Part shown: in pieces, positions 1-8,432 of the stretch
Layout of the letters: every line of letters begins with the position of its first letter
Position numbering within the stretch: position 1 is the stretch's first letter
NCBI RefSeq assembly: GCF_001368795.1
Contig: NZ_LN831198.1
Span: forward strand, 308,960 to 360,381
Direction: 5' to 3'
DNA length: 51,422 bases
Source of the DNA: Paenibacillus ihuae
GTDB lineage: Bacteria > Bacillota > Bacilli > Paenibacillales > Paenibacillaceae
Notes under the pieces: model-generated
What the model saw: the letters and a program-made list of their open reading frames with translations, nothing else
Database searches by the model: none
What the model was told of the DNA's origin: nothing
Program-made: the position numbers and the translations under genes

Positions 1-2226
1 GATTCGACCGCAGCCCACGCTGCTGAGCACATAGCATATACGGGTCCAGTAGCTGGTGCCGGCAACATGAAAGCGGCTGTGGACAGCGTGCAGCAACAGC
101 TTAATGAAGCCGTCATTTCTGGTGACAGCAGCGTTGAAGCAGCGCAGGCCCGGGTGAGCTCAACAGGGGAAACATACACCACATTGAAGCAGCGGCTTGA
201 CGATGAGCACGATACCGTTAGCGCGCAGTTGGCGGATATGGCGACAGCTGTTTTTTCTCAAACGGATATTCAAAGCGCTACTGCGCTGAATATCCCCTTA
301 ACTTTAAACATCGGCAGCGTTATCAGTATAAGCAGCAGTATCACAATCGGCAGTAAAATTAGGCTTATATTTCGTAATGGCGGGAAGTTGAGGGTGAAAA
401 GTGGAGTAACGCTTACCATCAACGCTTATATTGATGCTGGATATTACAATATATTCGAATTTGAAGATGCAACAGCGCAGGTAGCAACACAAAATGTAGG
501 TATCTGGAATGATGTATCCACGCCTACCATTGTGCATTATAAGGTGAAGGTGGACTGGTTTGGGGCTGTGCCAGATGCCGCGCCCCCTGTTAACGATACC
601 GGAGGAAGTAATCTACCAACGGGCACAGACAGTTCAGATGCTTTTCGACGGGCGTTCAAATTCGCACTCCAGGCAAGTGTTAAAGGCACACCTTATTTTA
701 TCAAGCGGCCTAAAGTTACAGTGGAAGCTTCACCGAACGGAGCCTATTTTGTTCGTGGTAATAATCTAATGGGGTGTCAGGACGATTCTGTAAGGGCGGT
801 ATTGATTGATTTTGAAGGAAATAGTGCTCAAATATTTCATGAGGTGCTGCAAACAACCGATGTTTTGATTGACAATGCATATAAAATGTATGCCCCAAAG
901 TACCGTAATTTCGATGTTGATGTATTCACGCAGACGGGAGCCACAAGAATCGGCAAGTTCATCGACCTTAAAGGTACGGGGAAATCCCGAATTGAATTTG
1001 TCACCCCAGTTTTTGAAAACGTAAGGATCGGCTGTGGCTTTATGAGCAGGGGGTACGATGTCATATTCAATATTGACGGATCTACCATGGCAGATAACGG
1101 ATATATTGAAAATTGTCTCTTCGGTGCGTTTAATATACTTTTTAACTGTCTTAACGGAGAGGCGGTCAATTGGAAATTCGTTAAGTGCTATATCCAACCG
1201 ACAACCATAAACGGCATAATATTTAACTTTTATAACACATACTCAGGTAGTTTCACTGCTGAAAATTGTGAATTTTTAATCTCATCAAATGGCGAACGGT
1301 TTATAAAAACTACTGGAGGTAATGATCCAGGAGGTTCCTTTAATTTTCTTAATAATCGTTCGGAAACACGTACCATCGTTGACACTATCTTTTTCGACTT
1401 AGATTATGGACAAGTAAATGTAAATGGGCTTAACTTTTTTGCCGGTGCGGGCACAGGAACAGTACCTGACAATGCAAGGATTGCAAGAATTGGTAACGGG
1501 GCATGCTTAAGGATCGCAGATAGCATTTTAACAAACAATAGGTTCGATATTGGGCCTTTAGACCATGTAATAGCAGGTAGCCCCCCGGCAAATGCACTAT
1601 TTATAAACAACACTAATATATCAGCGTTAGGTCATGAGGGGTATCCGTATCTTAGTTTCAAACTTTTGAACGGTAGTGAATTAACCTTTAAACAAGCACT
1701 GGACGCAGGTTATCGTATTCGAAAGGTTATAATTGACAACCCTAATGCCTCCAGAGGTGTGTTTATGCCTAGCGTTTTTCAATCAGATTACGCAGACTAT
1801 AAAAAGATTGTGTACGGGAATAATGTGTCAGGTAAAACAATTGCCCAAGGACTGAGTGTTAGAATTCCCTATAATACAGTAATAACATCTATGAAACTAT
1901 TCTGTCCAGCCGTTGATACTGCAACTGTTAATAAATTGCAAGTTAATTTTAAGTTCATTGATGGATATGTAACCCCAGCATCATTTCAATATACATTTCC
2001 AGACGGAACACCTAAATATGGAGTTGAGTTAATTCCAGCAAATGAGCAGGTAGTCGTTGACACAGGAGTGGTGAGTCTTAGTTTTCAATTTATGGATGAT
2101 GCTGTCGCACTTACTAACGATCAAGCGCCAAAAAGCTACATTGTCATTGAATATAGAGGATTAGCTAATTTTTCTGATTTTGGCTCAGGAGTAGGAGGAG
2201 GTATTGGAAAGGTGAGTGTAATATAA
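1..2226 (+). CDS. Phage tail spike / fibre protein, 5'-truncated by window
   Basis: The frame is open from base 1, so the gene starts upstream; the first internal ATG is at 67. The visible N-terminal part is alanine-rich and looks like a tail attachment or coiled-coil segment. It includes the 'ARVSSTGETYTTLKQRLDDE' block commonly seen in Bacillus-type phage baseplate/tail-fibre proteins just before a receptor-binding domain. The rest is rich in short Asn/Gly/Ile/Val strands ('NGLNFF', 'IENCLFG', 'AENCEF'), as in right-handed beta-helix tail spikes, with a beta-rich C-terminal domain. The probable role is host-surface binding or polysaccharide degradation. The lysis genes that follow support a phage origin. 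From about 1200 onward the base composition is clearly AT-richer than in the first 700 bases, suggesting modular exchange of the receptor-binding part. No catalytic residues could be assigned. Confidence 0.8.
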   Translation, partial: DSTAAHAAEHIAYTGPVAGAGNMKAAVDSVQQQLNEAVISGDSSVEAAQARVSSTGETYTTLKQRLDDEHDTVSAQLADMATAVFSQTDIQSATALNIPLTLNIGSVISISSSITIGSKIRLIFRNGGKLRVKSGVTLTINAYIDAGYYNIFEFEDATAQVATQNVGIWNDVSTPTIVHYKVKVDWFGAVPDAAPPVNDTGGSNLPTGTDSSDAFRRAFKFALQASVKGTPYFIKRPKVTVEASPNGAYFVRGNNLMGCQDDSVRAVLIDFEGNSAQIFHEVLQTTDVLIDNAYKMYAPKYRNFDVDVFTQTGATRIGKFIDLKGTGKSRIEFVTPVFENVRIGCGFMSRGYDVIFNIDGSTMADNGYIENCLFGAFNILFNCLNGEAVNWKFVKCYIQPTTINGIIFNFYNTYSGSFTAENCEFLISSNGERFIKTTGGNDPGGSFNFLNNRSETRTIVDTIFFDLDYGQVNVNGLNFFAGAGTGTVPDNARIARIGNGACLRIADSILTNNRFDIGPLDHVIAGSPPANALFINNTNISALGHEGYPYLSFKLLNGSELTFKQALDAGYRIRKVIIDNPNASRGVFMPSVFQSDYADYKKIVYGNNVSGKTIAQGLSVRIPYNTVITSMKLFCPAVDTATVNKLQVNFKFIDGYVTPASFQYTFPDGTPKYGVELIPANEQVVVDTGVVSLSFQFMDDAVALTNDQAPKSYIVIEYRGLANFSDFGSGVGGGIGKVSVI

Positions 2227-2270
2227 ATGGTTATTCGATAGGTTTTAAAAATTTGTTGAAATGTAATATT

Positions 2271-2311
2271 TATCAATCCCTGTAATAATAATTACAGGGG
2301 TTGATTGATCC
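2271..2311 (+). terminator. Inverted repeat after tail gene
   Basis: ATCAATCCCTGTAAT pairs with ATTACAGGGGTTGAT around a short loop, giving a long, nearly perfect stem. There is no strong T-run after it, so it may be a weak terminator or an mRNA-stabilising hairpin. It lies between the tail gene and the polymerase-like gene. Confidence 0.35.
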
Positions 2312-2355
2312 TTATGGTAATATTATCTAATAATAACCATTAGGGAGAGATATCA

Positions 2356-3536
2356 TTGTATTTATCAGACATTCTCATTGAAACTAAATCTATTGATAGC
2401 CGTGCCTCAAGATTTTTAGTCAGTTTAAGTATTCTTTCGACTGTTTTTATTCAATTTTTCCTGGGTACGGATATTTACAGTGACATAAGAATTTTACTAT
2501 ATATGTTGCTTGCAGTAACTGTAGCCATAACCGTACCAAAACTAAAGATCGTAACGACTGCTTACTACCGTTTTTATATGTTGATCATATATCTAACTTA
2601 TGTAATGTGTTTAGCATTGAGTTTTTTTAACAGCAGAATAATACTTTCACCAGCATTAGAAATAACTATGCCATTTGCTCTGTTAGCAATAGGCCATATA
2701 ACTTCGTTCAAACTTGAAAAACTCCTTAATATGTATGTTCTTTTAACAACTTTGCTGGCCTTGTTTTTAGTATATTTTATGGGTAGTGGGTTTCAAATAT
2801 CTGCTCAATACCTTATTTCTTCAAAAAATCAAGTCGGTCCATTTATCGCGAGTAGTGTCATTATTTTGTTTTTTAAGTTAAAGGAACAAAAAAATAAATT
2901 AAAAGTAAGTTCGAAAATTATTTGCTTTTTGTTGTTAATTACAAGCATCTCATGTGCATTAATTATAAGGAATAGATCAGGCTTACTCGCATTGACTATT
3001 TGTATTGGAGTCAATACCCTTATAAATGTTAGGCTTAAAAATACTCTTGGCAGTGTAGTAAAACTATTCTTTTTATTTTTTTAATATCATTAGCTTACAT
3101 TTTCGGTTTTCTAAACCCTATCTATGAACTTATTAAAGAGTCGTTCTTTTTGAATTATATCTCGACTGATTTAAACTCTATTAGCGCAGGAAGGTTTGAC
3201 GTCTATATTAAAGTAATTGATTTCCTAAAAGTTCACCCTTTTTTCGGGGAATTAATAGAAAGCTCTTATATTAATACCCAACCTCATAATTTCCTGTTAA
3301 ATAAATTCCTTCAGTTTGGAGTTTTGGGATCATTCCCTGTAGCCGTTTTGTATATATCTTTATGGGTAAAAACGTTATACTCGATCATTATCAGAAAGGA
3401 TAATAATTTATCTCTATACTTATTACTTTTTATGCTAATTGTTAGCATGTTCGAGTATACCTATCCTTTTGGACCATTAACCACAGTCTCATTAACATGG
3501 TTCATGTATGGGCGTTACTTAAAATCGAGTCTGTAA
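2356..3536 (+). pseudogene. O-antigen polymerase/ligase-like membrane protein, frameshifted in a poly-T tract
   Basis: Two reading frames together encode one multi-spanning membrane protein of about 393 residues. The first runs 2356-3084 (TTG start with GGGAGAG upstream); the second is open through the same region and continues to 3536. The first frame ends in 'KLFFLFF' at a run of seven T (3076-3082). Adding one T gives an uninterrupted 'LFFLFFLISLAYIFGF' helix joined to 'NPIYELIKESFF'. The C-terminal half has 'SAGRFDVYIKVIDFLKVHPFFGE' and 'QPHNFLLNKFLQFGVLG', typical of Wzy/O-antigen ligase proteins (R-x-x-x-Y and P-H-N signatures). The gene is very AT-rich and sits between tail and lysis genes, where phages carry host-surface-modifying cargo. 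It could be a pseudogene, a phase-variable gene or a sequencing error. Confidence 0.75.
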
Positions 3537-3615
3537 GAATAGGACGTAATAGGATCATACTGCGCAGCAAGGGAGGTGAGGCTCCGGCATGCAGAAACTG
3601 AATAGCACATAGACG

Positions 3616-3641
3616 ACACGCCTGCACAAGGGCGTGTTTTT
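3616..3641 (+). terminator. Intrinsic terminator before lysis cassette
   Basis: ACACGCC pairs with GGCGTGT over an 8-base loop and runs into five T. It ends the transcript of the tail/polymerase genes upstream of the holin. A tiny ORF of 7 codons with an AGGGAGGTG site just before it (3592-3615) shows no recognisable product. Confidence 0.7.
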
Positions 3642-3682
3642 GCATTGTCATAAAAGTTATATAGACAGAGGGGAGCGAGGGA

Positions 3683-4192
3683 ATGTTCAATCACATCAAG
3701 CAATTAACAACAATCATATACACGGCTGCTATCGGATCTGGAAGCCGTGAGGTTGCCACGGGGGGAGCAACAGCTATGGCGGGAGTATTGGCAACGGTAG
3801 CCGGGCTGCTGGGCGGGTGGGACAAGGGGCTGCTTGTGCTTATCGTCCTAATGTGCGGCGATTATGCAACTGGTGTCATGGGGGCGGTCAAGACCAAGAC
3901 AGTGAGCAGTGACGTAATGTTTTGGGGCGGCGTGCGAAAGGCGGTAGTGCTTTTTGTCGTAGGGCTGTCCTCATTGATGGATGATTGGATTCAGCCGGGA
4001 GCGCCGATCTTTCGGACGGCCGCCATTTACTTTTACGCTGGCCGTGAAGGTTTATCTGTGGTTGAAAATCTTGGAGTCCTTGGCGTTCCATTGCCGCAGG
4101 CCATGAAAGACTTCCTACTTCAATTATCAGAGGACAAGTCGAAAAACAATCCAGCCAAGCCCGATCATCCGGATAACAATAAATCAGCATAA
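3683..4192 (+). CDS. Phage holin (toxin secretion/lysis holin family 4)
   Basis: A 169-residue protein with an ATG start and an AGGGGAGCGAGGG site. It has several hydrophobic segments: roughly residues 28-48 (A/G-rich), 50-70 with 'LVLIVLMCGDYATGV', and 85-100. The family hallmark 'IYFYAGREGLSVVENLGVLGVPLP' lies at about residues 112-135, followed by a hydrophilic charged tail (KSKNNPAKPDHPDNN). Members of this family form membrane lesions that release or activate the endolysin. It is followed after 12 bases by the amidase gene, the usual holin-endolysin order. Confidence 0.88.
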   Translation: MFNHIKQLTTIIYTAAIGSGSREVATGGATAMAGVLATVAGLLGGWDKGLLVLIVLMCGDYATGVMGAVKTKTVSSDVMFWGGVRKAVVLFVVGLSSLMDDWIQPGAPIFRTAAIYFYAGREGLSVVENLGVLGVPLPQAMKDFLLQLSEDKSKNNPAKPDHPDNNKSA

Positions 4193-4204
4193 GGAGGGAT
4201 AGAC

Positions 4205-5122
4205 TTGATCAAAGATAAATACACGATCGAACGGCGCTACATAGACAAGCGCCAGAACGTTCGGCCCGGCTCTCGGCTTGTATCGGGAACGCCGGGCTTT
4301 TTAGTTGCCCATGATACGGGTAATCCCGGGGCTACAGCGGATAAACACTTCGAATATTTCCAAGGTCTTGTTAACCGCTCGGCCTCCGCGCAGGTCTTCA
4401 TCGATGACAAGAAGATCCTGGAGATCATCCCTACGGGAACCGGGACGGATCCGGCTGAGAAAGCTTGGCATGTGCTCTACAATGTGACAGCGGATAACGA
4501 AAAGTATGGAGACGACGCGAACGACATCGCCCTGGGTGTGGAGCTCTGCTACGGCGGTAAGATCGACTTTCCCGAGGCGTACAAGCGATTTGTGTGGTAT
4601 CTGGCTTATTGCTGTGACAAGTGGGGGCTTAACCCCCTGACGCATATTCCATCGCACAAGCAGCTGGACCCAACACGTAAGAGCGATATTGACCAGGCGT
4701 TGAAGACTGCCGACAAAACGCTGAAGGATCTTCTGTATGATGTTGCCAAAGAAATGCAGCAGGAACCTGTCGTGATCGTTGCTCCTACTGCTGTGCAGCT
4801 GCCGGCTAATGTTGCCCAGACACTTATTGATGAATATGTATCGCCGGCATGGTTCGCTGCCCGGCAGGCCGGTGACTCGGCAGGCACGCTGCATCTTCAT
4901 AACCTGGCGAATAACCTGCGGATGGCTGCCAGGATACCCTTGCAGCCAGGATCGTCAGCGCCGTTCACGCAGCTGCCGAAGAGCAACGTCCAGGAGCTTG
5001 TGTTCCGGTGGCTTTCTCCGGGCTGGACTGCGGCAAAGGTGAAGGGTGACAAGACGGCCATGGCTTATTACAACAATACAGCAAATCACCTGCGGCGTGC
5101 CGCGGGGATGCCTACTGAATAG
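4205..5122 (+). CDS. Phage endolysin, N-acetylmuramoyl-L-alanine amidase
   Basis: TTG start at 4205 with AAGGAGGG eight or so bases upstream. The N-terminal half (about residues 1-180) is an amidase_2/PGRP fold: 'FLVAHDTGNPGATADKHFEYF' carries the first zinc-binding His, and 'THIPSHKQLDPTRKSDID' carries the second His and the catalytic region. After a linker there are two related C-terminal repeats, with 'LIDEYVSPAWFAARQAGD...NNLRMAARIP' resembling 'VFRWLSPGWTAAKVKGD...NHLRRAAGMP'; these probably form a cell-wall-binding module. It cleaves the bond between MurNAc and L-Ala during lysis. The holin is upstream and a second holin-like gene is 11 bases downstream. Confidence 0.9.
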   Translation: MIKDKYTIERRYIDKRQNVRPGSRLVSGTPGFLVAHDTGNPGATADKHFEYFQGLVNRSASAQVFIDDKKILEIIPTGTGTDPAEKAWHVLYNVTADNEKYGDDANDIALGVELCYGGKIDFPEAYKRFVWYLAYCCDKWGLNPLTHIPSHKQLDPTRKSDIDQALKTADKTLKDLLYDVAKEMQQEPVVIVAPTAVQLPANVAQTLIDEYVSPAWFAARQAGDSAGTLHLHNLANNLRMAARIPLQPGSSAPFTQLPKSNVQELVFRWLSPGWTAAKVKGDKTAMAYYNNTANHLRRAAGMPTE

Positions 5123-5133
5123 GAGAGGATACT

Positions 5134-5496
5134 ATGCAATCATTTATTGATCAAGCACAGCCCTATATTACTGCTGCCGTGGTGGCTATTGTCGGAGTTC
5201 TTGCCACTGTAATCCTACGGACGATATCATTGCTACAGATAAAGGCGGACGCCTGGTTTGATGCTAAGCTATCTGTGTCTCAGCGGGAACTGCTGCATAA
5301 GATTTCTACGGAGGGCTTTGCCTATGCGCAGACAGTATACAAGGACTTAGGTGGGGCAGATAAGCTACAGCAGGCTTTGGCATATGCCTCTGATCAACTG
5401 GAGGTGCGGGGCATTAAGGTGGCGCCAGAGGAGATTAGGGCTGCCGTCGAGAAGGCTTATCTTACTTATAAAGCGACTGCATTGACCAAACAGTAA
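5134..5496 (+). CDS. Phage holin, LLH family
   Basis: A 120-residue protein started by ATG with GGAGAGG upstream. One transmembrane helix (about residues 12-32) is followed by an amphipathic helical region with 'ISTEGFAYAQTVYKDLGGADKLQQALAYASDQL' and 'EEIRAAVEKAYLTYK', which is the pattern of the LLH (phi-LC3-like) holin family. It closes the lysis cassette and is followed directly by a bidirectional terminator. A cassette with two holin-type proteins flanking the amidase suggests a holin plus a modulator. Confidence 0.85.
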   Translation: MQSFIDQAQPYITAAVVAIVGVLATVILRTISLLQIKADAWFDAKLSVSQRELLHKISTEGFAYAQTVYKDLGGADKLQQALAYASDQLEVRGIKVAPEEIRAAVEKAYLTYKATALTKQ

Positions 5497-5503
5497 GTAT
5501 TCT

Positions 5504-5534
5504 GCCCACTGGCTTTCAGCTGGTGGGCTTTTTT
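5504..5534 (+). terminator. Intrinsic terminator of lysis cassette
   Basis: GCCCAC pairs with GTGGGC around a loop that can extend the stem, followed by TTTTTTA. The downstream minus-strand gene ends inside the T-run, so the two convergent genes meet here. Confidence 0.8.
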
Positions 5535-5760
5535 ATTCAGTGGTTTCTCCCTCAATCCTTAAGCGCACTACTCGAGACACACTCTCAACTTCGCCAAAAG
5601 GTACCCACACCGGGCCTTCAATCGTGTTGATTTTTATCCTATCCGGATCTGCTGTTACCTCAGCAATACCCTTTATTTTTTCTCCGTTTGTGAGCCATGC
5701 CACAATCATTTCCCGCTTAATAGCTGCTGTCTTTAAATTTTGTTTTAATTTCTTGTCCAT
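5533..5760 (-). CDS. YolD-like small protein
   Basis: 75 residues from the ATG at 5760, chosen because AAGGTG lies 7 bases upstream; an in-frame ATG at 5778 has no ribosome site. The protein has a charged N-terminus (MDKKLKQNLKTAAIKREM) followed by a small beta-barrel-like core 'IVAWLTNGEKIKGIAEV...IKINTIEGPVWVPFGEVESV'. This resembles YolD-like proteins, which in Bacillus phages and plasmids often sit beside SOS genes such as uvrX. It diverges from the WYL/LexA-HTH operon, and the shared intergenic region holds an SOS box, so both directions could be damage-regulated. The family match was made by eye and is uncertain. Confidence 0.6.
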   Translation of the reverse strand: MDKKLKQNLKTAAIKREMIVAWLTNGEKIKGIAEVTADPDRIKINTIEGPVWVPFGEVESVSRVVRLRIEGETTE

Positions 5761-5833
5761 GTCTTCACACCTTAGCATTTTTGATCATTATAATTTATTG
5801 CGATGGTTTAAGCGATATCCAAAAAAGTTTCCA

Positions 5834-5863
5834 TTGATTAACGAACGCATGTTTGGTTATAAT
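5834..5863 (+). promoter_or_regulatory. SigA-type promoter with an SOS (LexA) box in the spacer
   Basis: TTGATT (5834-5839), an 18-base spacer and TATAAT (5858-5863). The spacer holds CGAACGCATGTTTG (5842-5855), which fits the Bacillus LexA consensus CGAAC-RNRY-GTTYG at every position. LexA bound here would block RNA polymerase. The start codon at 5899 follows with TGGAGG 8 bases before it. Confidence 0.85.
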
Positions 5864-5898
5864 ACAAACAAATGTTCTTATTTTTGGAGGCGAGCAGC

Positions 5899-6096
5899 AT
5901 GAAAATGAGCATCGGCCAAACCATTGAAATTGTATATCAAGCAAAGTCTGGAGAGATTACGCAGCGTAAGATCGAGGTAAATGGCATCAAAGGCGGCCAC
6001 ATACGGGCGACCTGCTTGACTACCGGTGCGCCGCGGGTATTTCTTACCGATAACATCCTCGCTTGGAGACTTATAAAGAGAGGTGTTGTAGCATGA
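5899..6096 (+). CDS. Stand-alone WYL-like mini-protein
   Basis: 65 residues from the ATG at 5899 (TGGAGG 8 bases upstream; the longer in-frame start at 5872 has no ribosome site). The pattern 'IEIVYQAKSGEITQRKIEVNGIKGGHIRATCLTTGAPRVFLTDNILAW' follows the core of WYL domains (hydrophobic strand, R-x-I, a 'G-x-I-x-A-x-C' strand, then R-x-F-x-x-D-x-I-L). The HTH and remaining WYL parts are absent. WYL domains bind single-stranded nucleic acids or other ligands and often act in DNA-damage or phage-defence regulation. It overlaps the following LexA-HTH gene by ATGA, so the two are translationally coupled and share the SOS-box promoter. Confidence 0.6.
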   Translation: MKMSIGQTIEIVYQAKSGEITQRKIEVNGIKGGHIRATCLTTGAPRVFLTDNILAWRLIKRGVVA

Positions 6097-6308
6097 AGCC
6101 AATAACATACCGACAACGCGCTGCACTGCAGGCTATTATTAAACTGACAGAGGCTCAGGGCTACCCCCCGACTGTACGAGAGATTTCAGAAGAGATCGGC
6201 CTTACATCTAGCTCAACAACACAAGGCCTCTTGGATAAGTTAGAAGAAAAGGGATATATAAAGCGGCAAGGACATACACCACGGGCATTGAGAGTGCTAA
6301 GAGATTGA
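6093..6308 (+). CDS. LexA DNA-binding domain-only protein
   Basis: 71 residues matching the N-terminal winged-helix domain of LexA: 'YRQRAALQAIIKLTEAQGYPPTVREISEEIGLTSSSTTQGLLDKLEEKGYIKRQGHTPRALRVL'. It stops where the LexA hinge would begin. The whole S24 peptidase/dimerisation domain (Ser/Lys dyad and Ala-Gly cleavage site) is absent, and no remnant follows in any frame. It therefore cannot be cleaved by activated RecA in the usual way. It overlaps the WYL-like gene by 4 bases and is controlled by the SOS box at 5842-5855. It may feed back on that promoter or compete with host LexA (inference). Confidence 0.85.
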   Translation: MKPITYRQRAALQAIIKLTEAQGYPPTVREISEEIGLTSSSTTQGLLDKLEEKGYIKRQGHTPRALRVLRD

Positions 6309-6402
6309 AACTTCGATGAGTTTAAGCGCATTATCCGGGTTCGCGGAAGCATAATAAAAGCAATGCATGGATTACTTGGTTTACCATTAGGGAGGGGTCA
6401 TT

Positions 6403-6879
6403 GTGACCAAATTGGATGGCAATGAGCGGTGGAAATCGAAAATGTTATTGACTGAACATGTGGAGCAGTATGAGGAGAAACACAGGGATAAGGGGATACG
6501 AAATAATATACTAACATCCGAAGAACTTTCTATGGTACGCGATTTAATCTTGTTACCTCATATAGACACGATGTTAAGCAGGAGTATGAAAGAAATAGAA
6601 AACTCAGGTAACATACTTACCAAGCTTTACTTACTGGCCGGAAGATTTATTCAAAATAAAATTATGCAGGATACATACAAGCTTCAAAAAGAATTGAGGC
6701 ATCTGAATGTCAGATTTATTGCTGACGAACAGGACGAATTTATTTCCTATTACAAAATATTCTATCGTGGTTACCAGGAACGGTTTGGAATTACTCGCGA
6801 TGTGATGCGATCCGAAATCAGCCTACGACTCACCAGATACACTGCTGATCTGGGTGATGTCTTAAAGAGTCACCTATAA
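6403..6879 (+). CDS. Hypothetical prophage protein, 158 aa
   Basis: GTG start at 6403 with GGGAGGGG 8-9 bases upstream. The protein is hydrophilic and mostly alpha-helical by composition, with no signal peptide or membrane segment. The middle has 'LLPHIDTMLSRSMKEIENSGNILTKLYLLAGRFIQNKIM'. No family was recognised. It is the last plus-strand gene of the prophage control region and ends at a long bidirectional terminator. Confidence 0.65.
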   Translation: MTKLDGNERWKSKMLLTEHVEQYEEKHRDKGIRNNILTSEELSMVRDLILLPHIDTMLSRSMKEIENSGNILTKLYLLAGRFIQNKIMQDTYKLQKELRHLNVRFIADEQDEFISYYKIFYRGYQERFGITRDVMRSEISLRLTRYTADLGDVLKSHL

Positions 6880-6880
6880 T

Positions 6881-6938
6881 AAAACAGAAGCCCCTGCTGG
6901 CCGTAATGGCCGTAATGGCTGACAGGGGATTCTGTTTT
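6881..6938. terminator. Bidirectional intrinsic terminator
   Basis: AAAACAGAAGCCCCTG pairs with CAGGGGATTCTGTTTT, with T/A runs on both sides, so it serves the 158-aa gene on the plus strand and the small gene on the minus strand. The loop contains a tandem copy of GGCCGTAAT. Confidence 0.85.
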
Positions 6939-7143
6939 ATATATCGAATTCTTCCCAACCTGGCGGAAGTGGATCTACAGGAGCCGGCTCCAGGTGTTCA
7001 GGTAGCTCACTGATCAGTAACGGCTCTCCGATGTCGAGCAGAATGGTTCTTGTACCGATCGCAATGACTGTGCCAGTACGATCTTTCCAGTGACCATCGG
7101 TGATTGAGACACGGAACCCCAGAGTTACATCTTCTAATTTCAT
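6937..7143 (-). CDS. Small KOW-like hypothetical protein, 68 aa
   Basis: ATG at 7143 with TAAGGAGG on the minus strand; the longer in-frame ORF to 7200 has no ribosome site. The sequence 'VTLGFRVSITDGHWKDRTGTVIAIGTRTILLDIGEPLLISELPEHLEPA' looks like a small beta-barrel of the SH3/KOW type ('DGHWKDRTGTV'), with a Pro-rich acidic tail. Function unknown. It is the last gene with a phage-like setting before chromosomal genes resume. Confidence 0.6.
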   Translation of the reverse strand: MKLEDVTLGFRVSITDGHWKDRTGTVIAIGTRTILLDIGEPLLISELPEHLEPAPVDPLPPGWEEFDI

Positions 7144-7366
7144 AATAATCAGCCTCCTTAATATTAGAGGCTCAAATCCACTTGCCCATAATTTGCCCAT
7201 AAAGGTAGGTTTGATAATGCACTTATTGCGAAAAATGCACGCTTTGCTTAAATTAATTCTTCAGTAATGGCGCTGTATTCGCATAATGTACGTTTAATCT
7301 GTTGATGGGCGGCATGATGTAATAAGGGTTTTCTTGATAGGAAACCTGCATTGACCAAATCGTGTT
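7144..7366. other. Intergenic region at probable prophage end; 10-bp direct repeat
   Basis: There is no gene here. TTGCCCATAA occurs twice with one base between (7178-7199 region), inside a sequence that reads ATGGGCAAATTATGGGCAAG on the other strand. Because phage-type genes end just before and unrelated genes start after it, this is a candidate attachment core or operator, but the left end is outside the window. Confidence 0.3.
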
Positions 7367-7414
7367 AAAAAAGAGACCTTTCGTAGTTATATACGAAAGG
7401 TCTCTTTTTTTTTT
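7367..7414. terminator. Strong intrinsic terminator
   Basis: AAAAGAGACCTTTCGTA pairs perfectly with TACGAAAGGTCTCTTTT around a 6-base loop, with T-runs in both directions. It lies just downstream of the dus gene on the minus strand. Confidence 0.88.
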
Positions 7415-7460
7415 CTGGGTATTTCATATGCAAACTTGATGATTTTAAAGGGGGGATACA

Positions 7461-8432
7461 TCAATCTAATACTTGATCTAAAAGAGGTTTTACTAAACGG
7501 CGAACTTCGTCTGTTGACGTGGTATCCATTAATTGGTTTCTTAGTTCGTCTGCACCTCTAAATCCACGAGTATAGATTTTGAAAAAGCGAAGAAGTGGTT
7601 TAAATGAACGCGGCAGGGTTTCTGTTGAATATTTATCGTGCAGATCCAACTGTAAAAGAAGTAAATTGAGAAAATCCTTCGCGCTATGTTCTTTGGGTTC
7701 TTTTTCAAAAGCAAATGGATTGGTGAAAATACCGCGGCCAATCATGATACCATCAACGCCGTGTTGTTCAACTATTTTTAATCCTGTTGCGCGGTCCGGA
7801 ATATCTCCATTAATGGTTAACAACGTAGTTGGAGCAATTTCATCGCGCAATTTTTTTATTTCATGAATTAGTTCCCAGTGTGCCGCTACTCTGCTTTTCT
7901 CTTTTTTTGTACGAAGGTGAATGGAAAGATTCGCAATATCTTGTTTCAATATATGTCCTAACCAATCGCGCCACTCATCAATTTTAGAGTAACCCAATCT
8001 TGTTTTAACACTAACCGGCAATCCACCTGCTTTTGCTGCTTGAATAATTTCTGCTGCAACTTCAGGATGGCGTATTAATCCAGCCCCTTTTCCACTGGAT
8101 GCGGCGTTTTGTGCCGGGCATCCCATGTTTATATCGATACCACGAAAACCAAGTTTTTGCATATCAATACTCATCTGTTCAAAAAGTGCAGGTCTATTGC
8201 CCCAAATATGAGCGACAATCGGTTGCTCATCAGCCGTGAACATTAACCGGCCACCTACATTTTCTTTTCCAACAGGGTTACAATAATTTTCTGTACTTGT
8301 GAATTCCGTGAAAAATACGTCGGGTGTTGCAGCTTCTCTAATGACCTGACGAAATACAATATCTGTGACATCTTCCATTGGAGCTAATATAAAAAACGGC
8401 TTCGGTAAATCCATCCAAAAATTCGGTTCCAT
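7461..8432 (-). CDS. tRNA-dihydrouridine synthase family protein
   Basis: A 323-residue FMN-dependent TIM-barrel enzyme that reduces uridine in tRNA D-loops. The N-terminal '[16 protein letters not shown]' is the FMN-binding start of Dus proteins. '[23 protein letters not shown]' contains the catalytic Cys, and 'SVKTRLGY' and '[14 protein letters not shown]' are the usual later barrel motifs. ATG at 8432 has AGGAGA upstream. Compared with typical DusB, the Cys loop has G-K-G-A where G-G-A-x-L is more usual, so this is a divergent subfamily. The gene is AT-rich relative to the lasso and EPS genes, which may reflect transfer. Confidence 0.87.
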   Translation of the reverse strand: MEPNFWMDLPKPFFILAPMEDVTDIVFRQVIREAATPDVFFTEFTSTENYCNPVGKENVGGRLMFTADEQPIVAHIWGNRPALFEQMSIDMQKLGFRGIDINMGCPAQNAASSGKGAGLIRHPEVAAEIIQAAKAGGLPVSVKTRLGYSKIDEWRDWLGHILKQDIANLSIHLRTKKEKSRVAAHWELIHEIKKLRDEIAPTTLLTINGDIPDRATGLKIVEQHGVDGIMIGRGIFTNPFAFEKEPKEHSAKDFLNLLLLQLDLHDKYSTETLPRSFKPLLRFFKIYTRGFRGADELRNQLMDTTSTDEVRRLVKPLLDQVLD

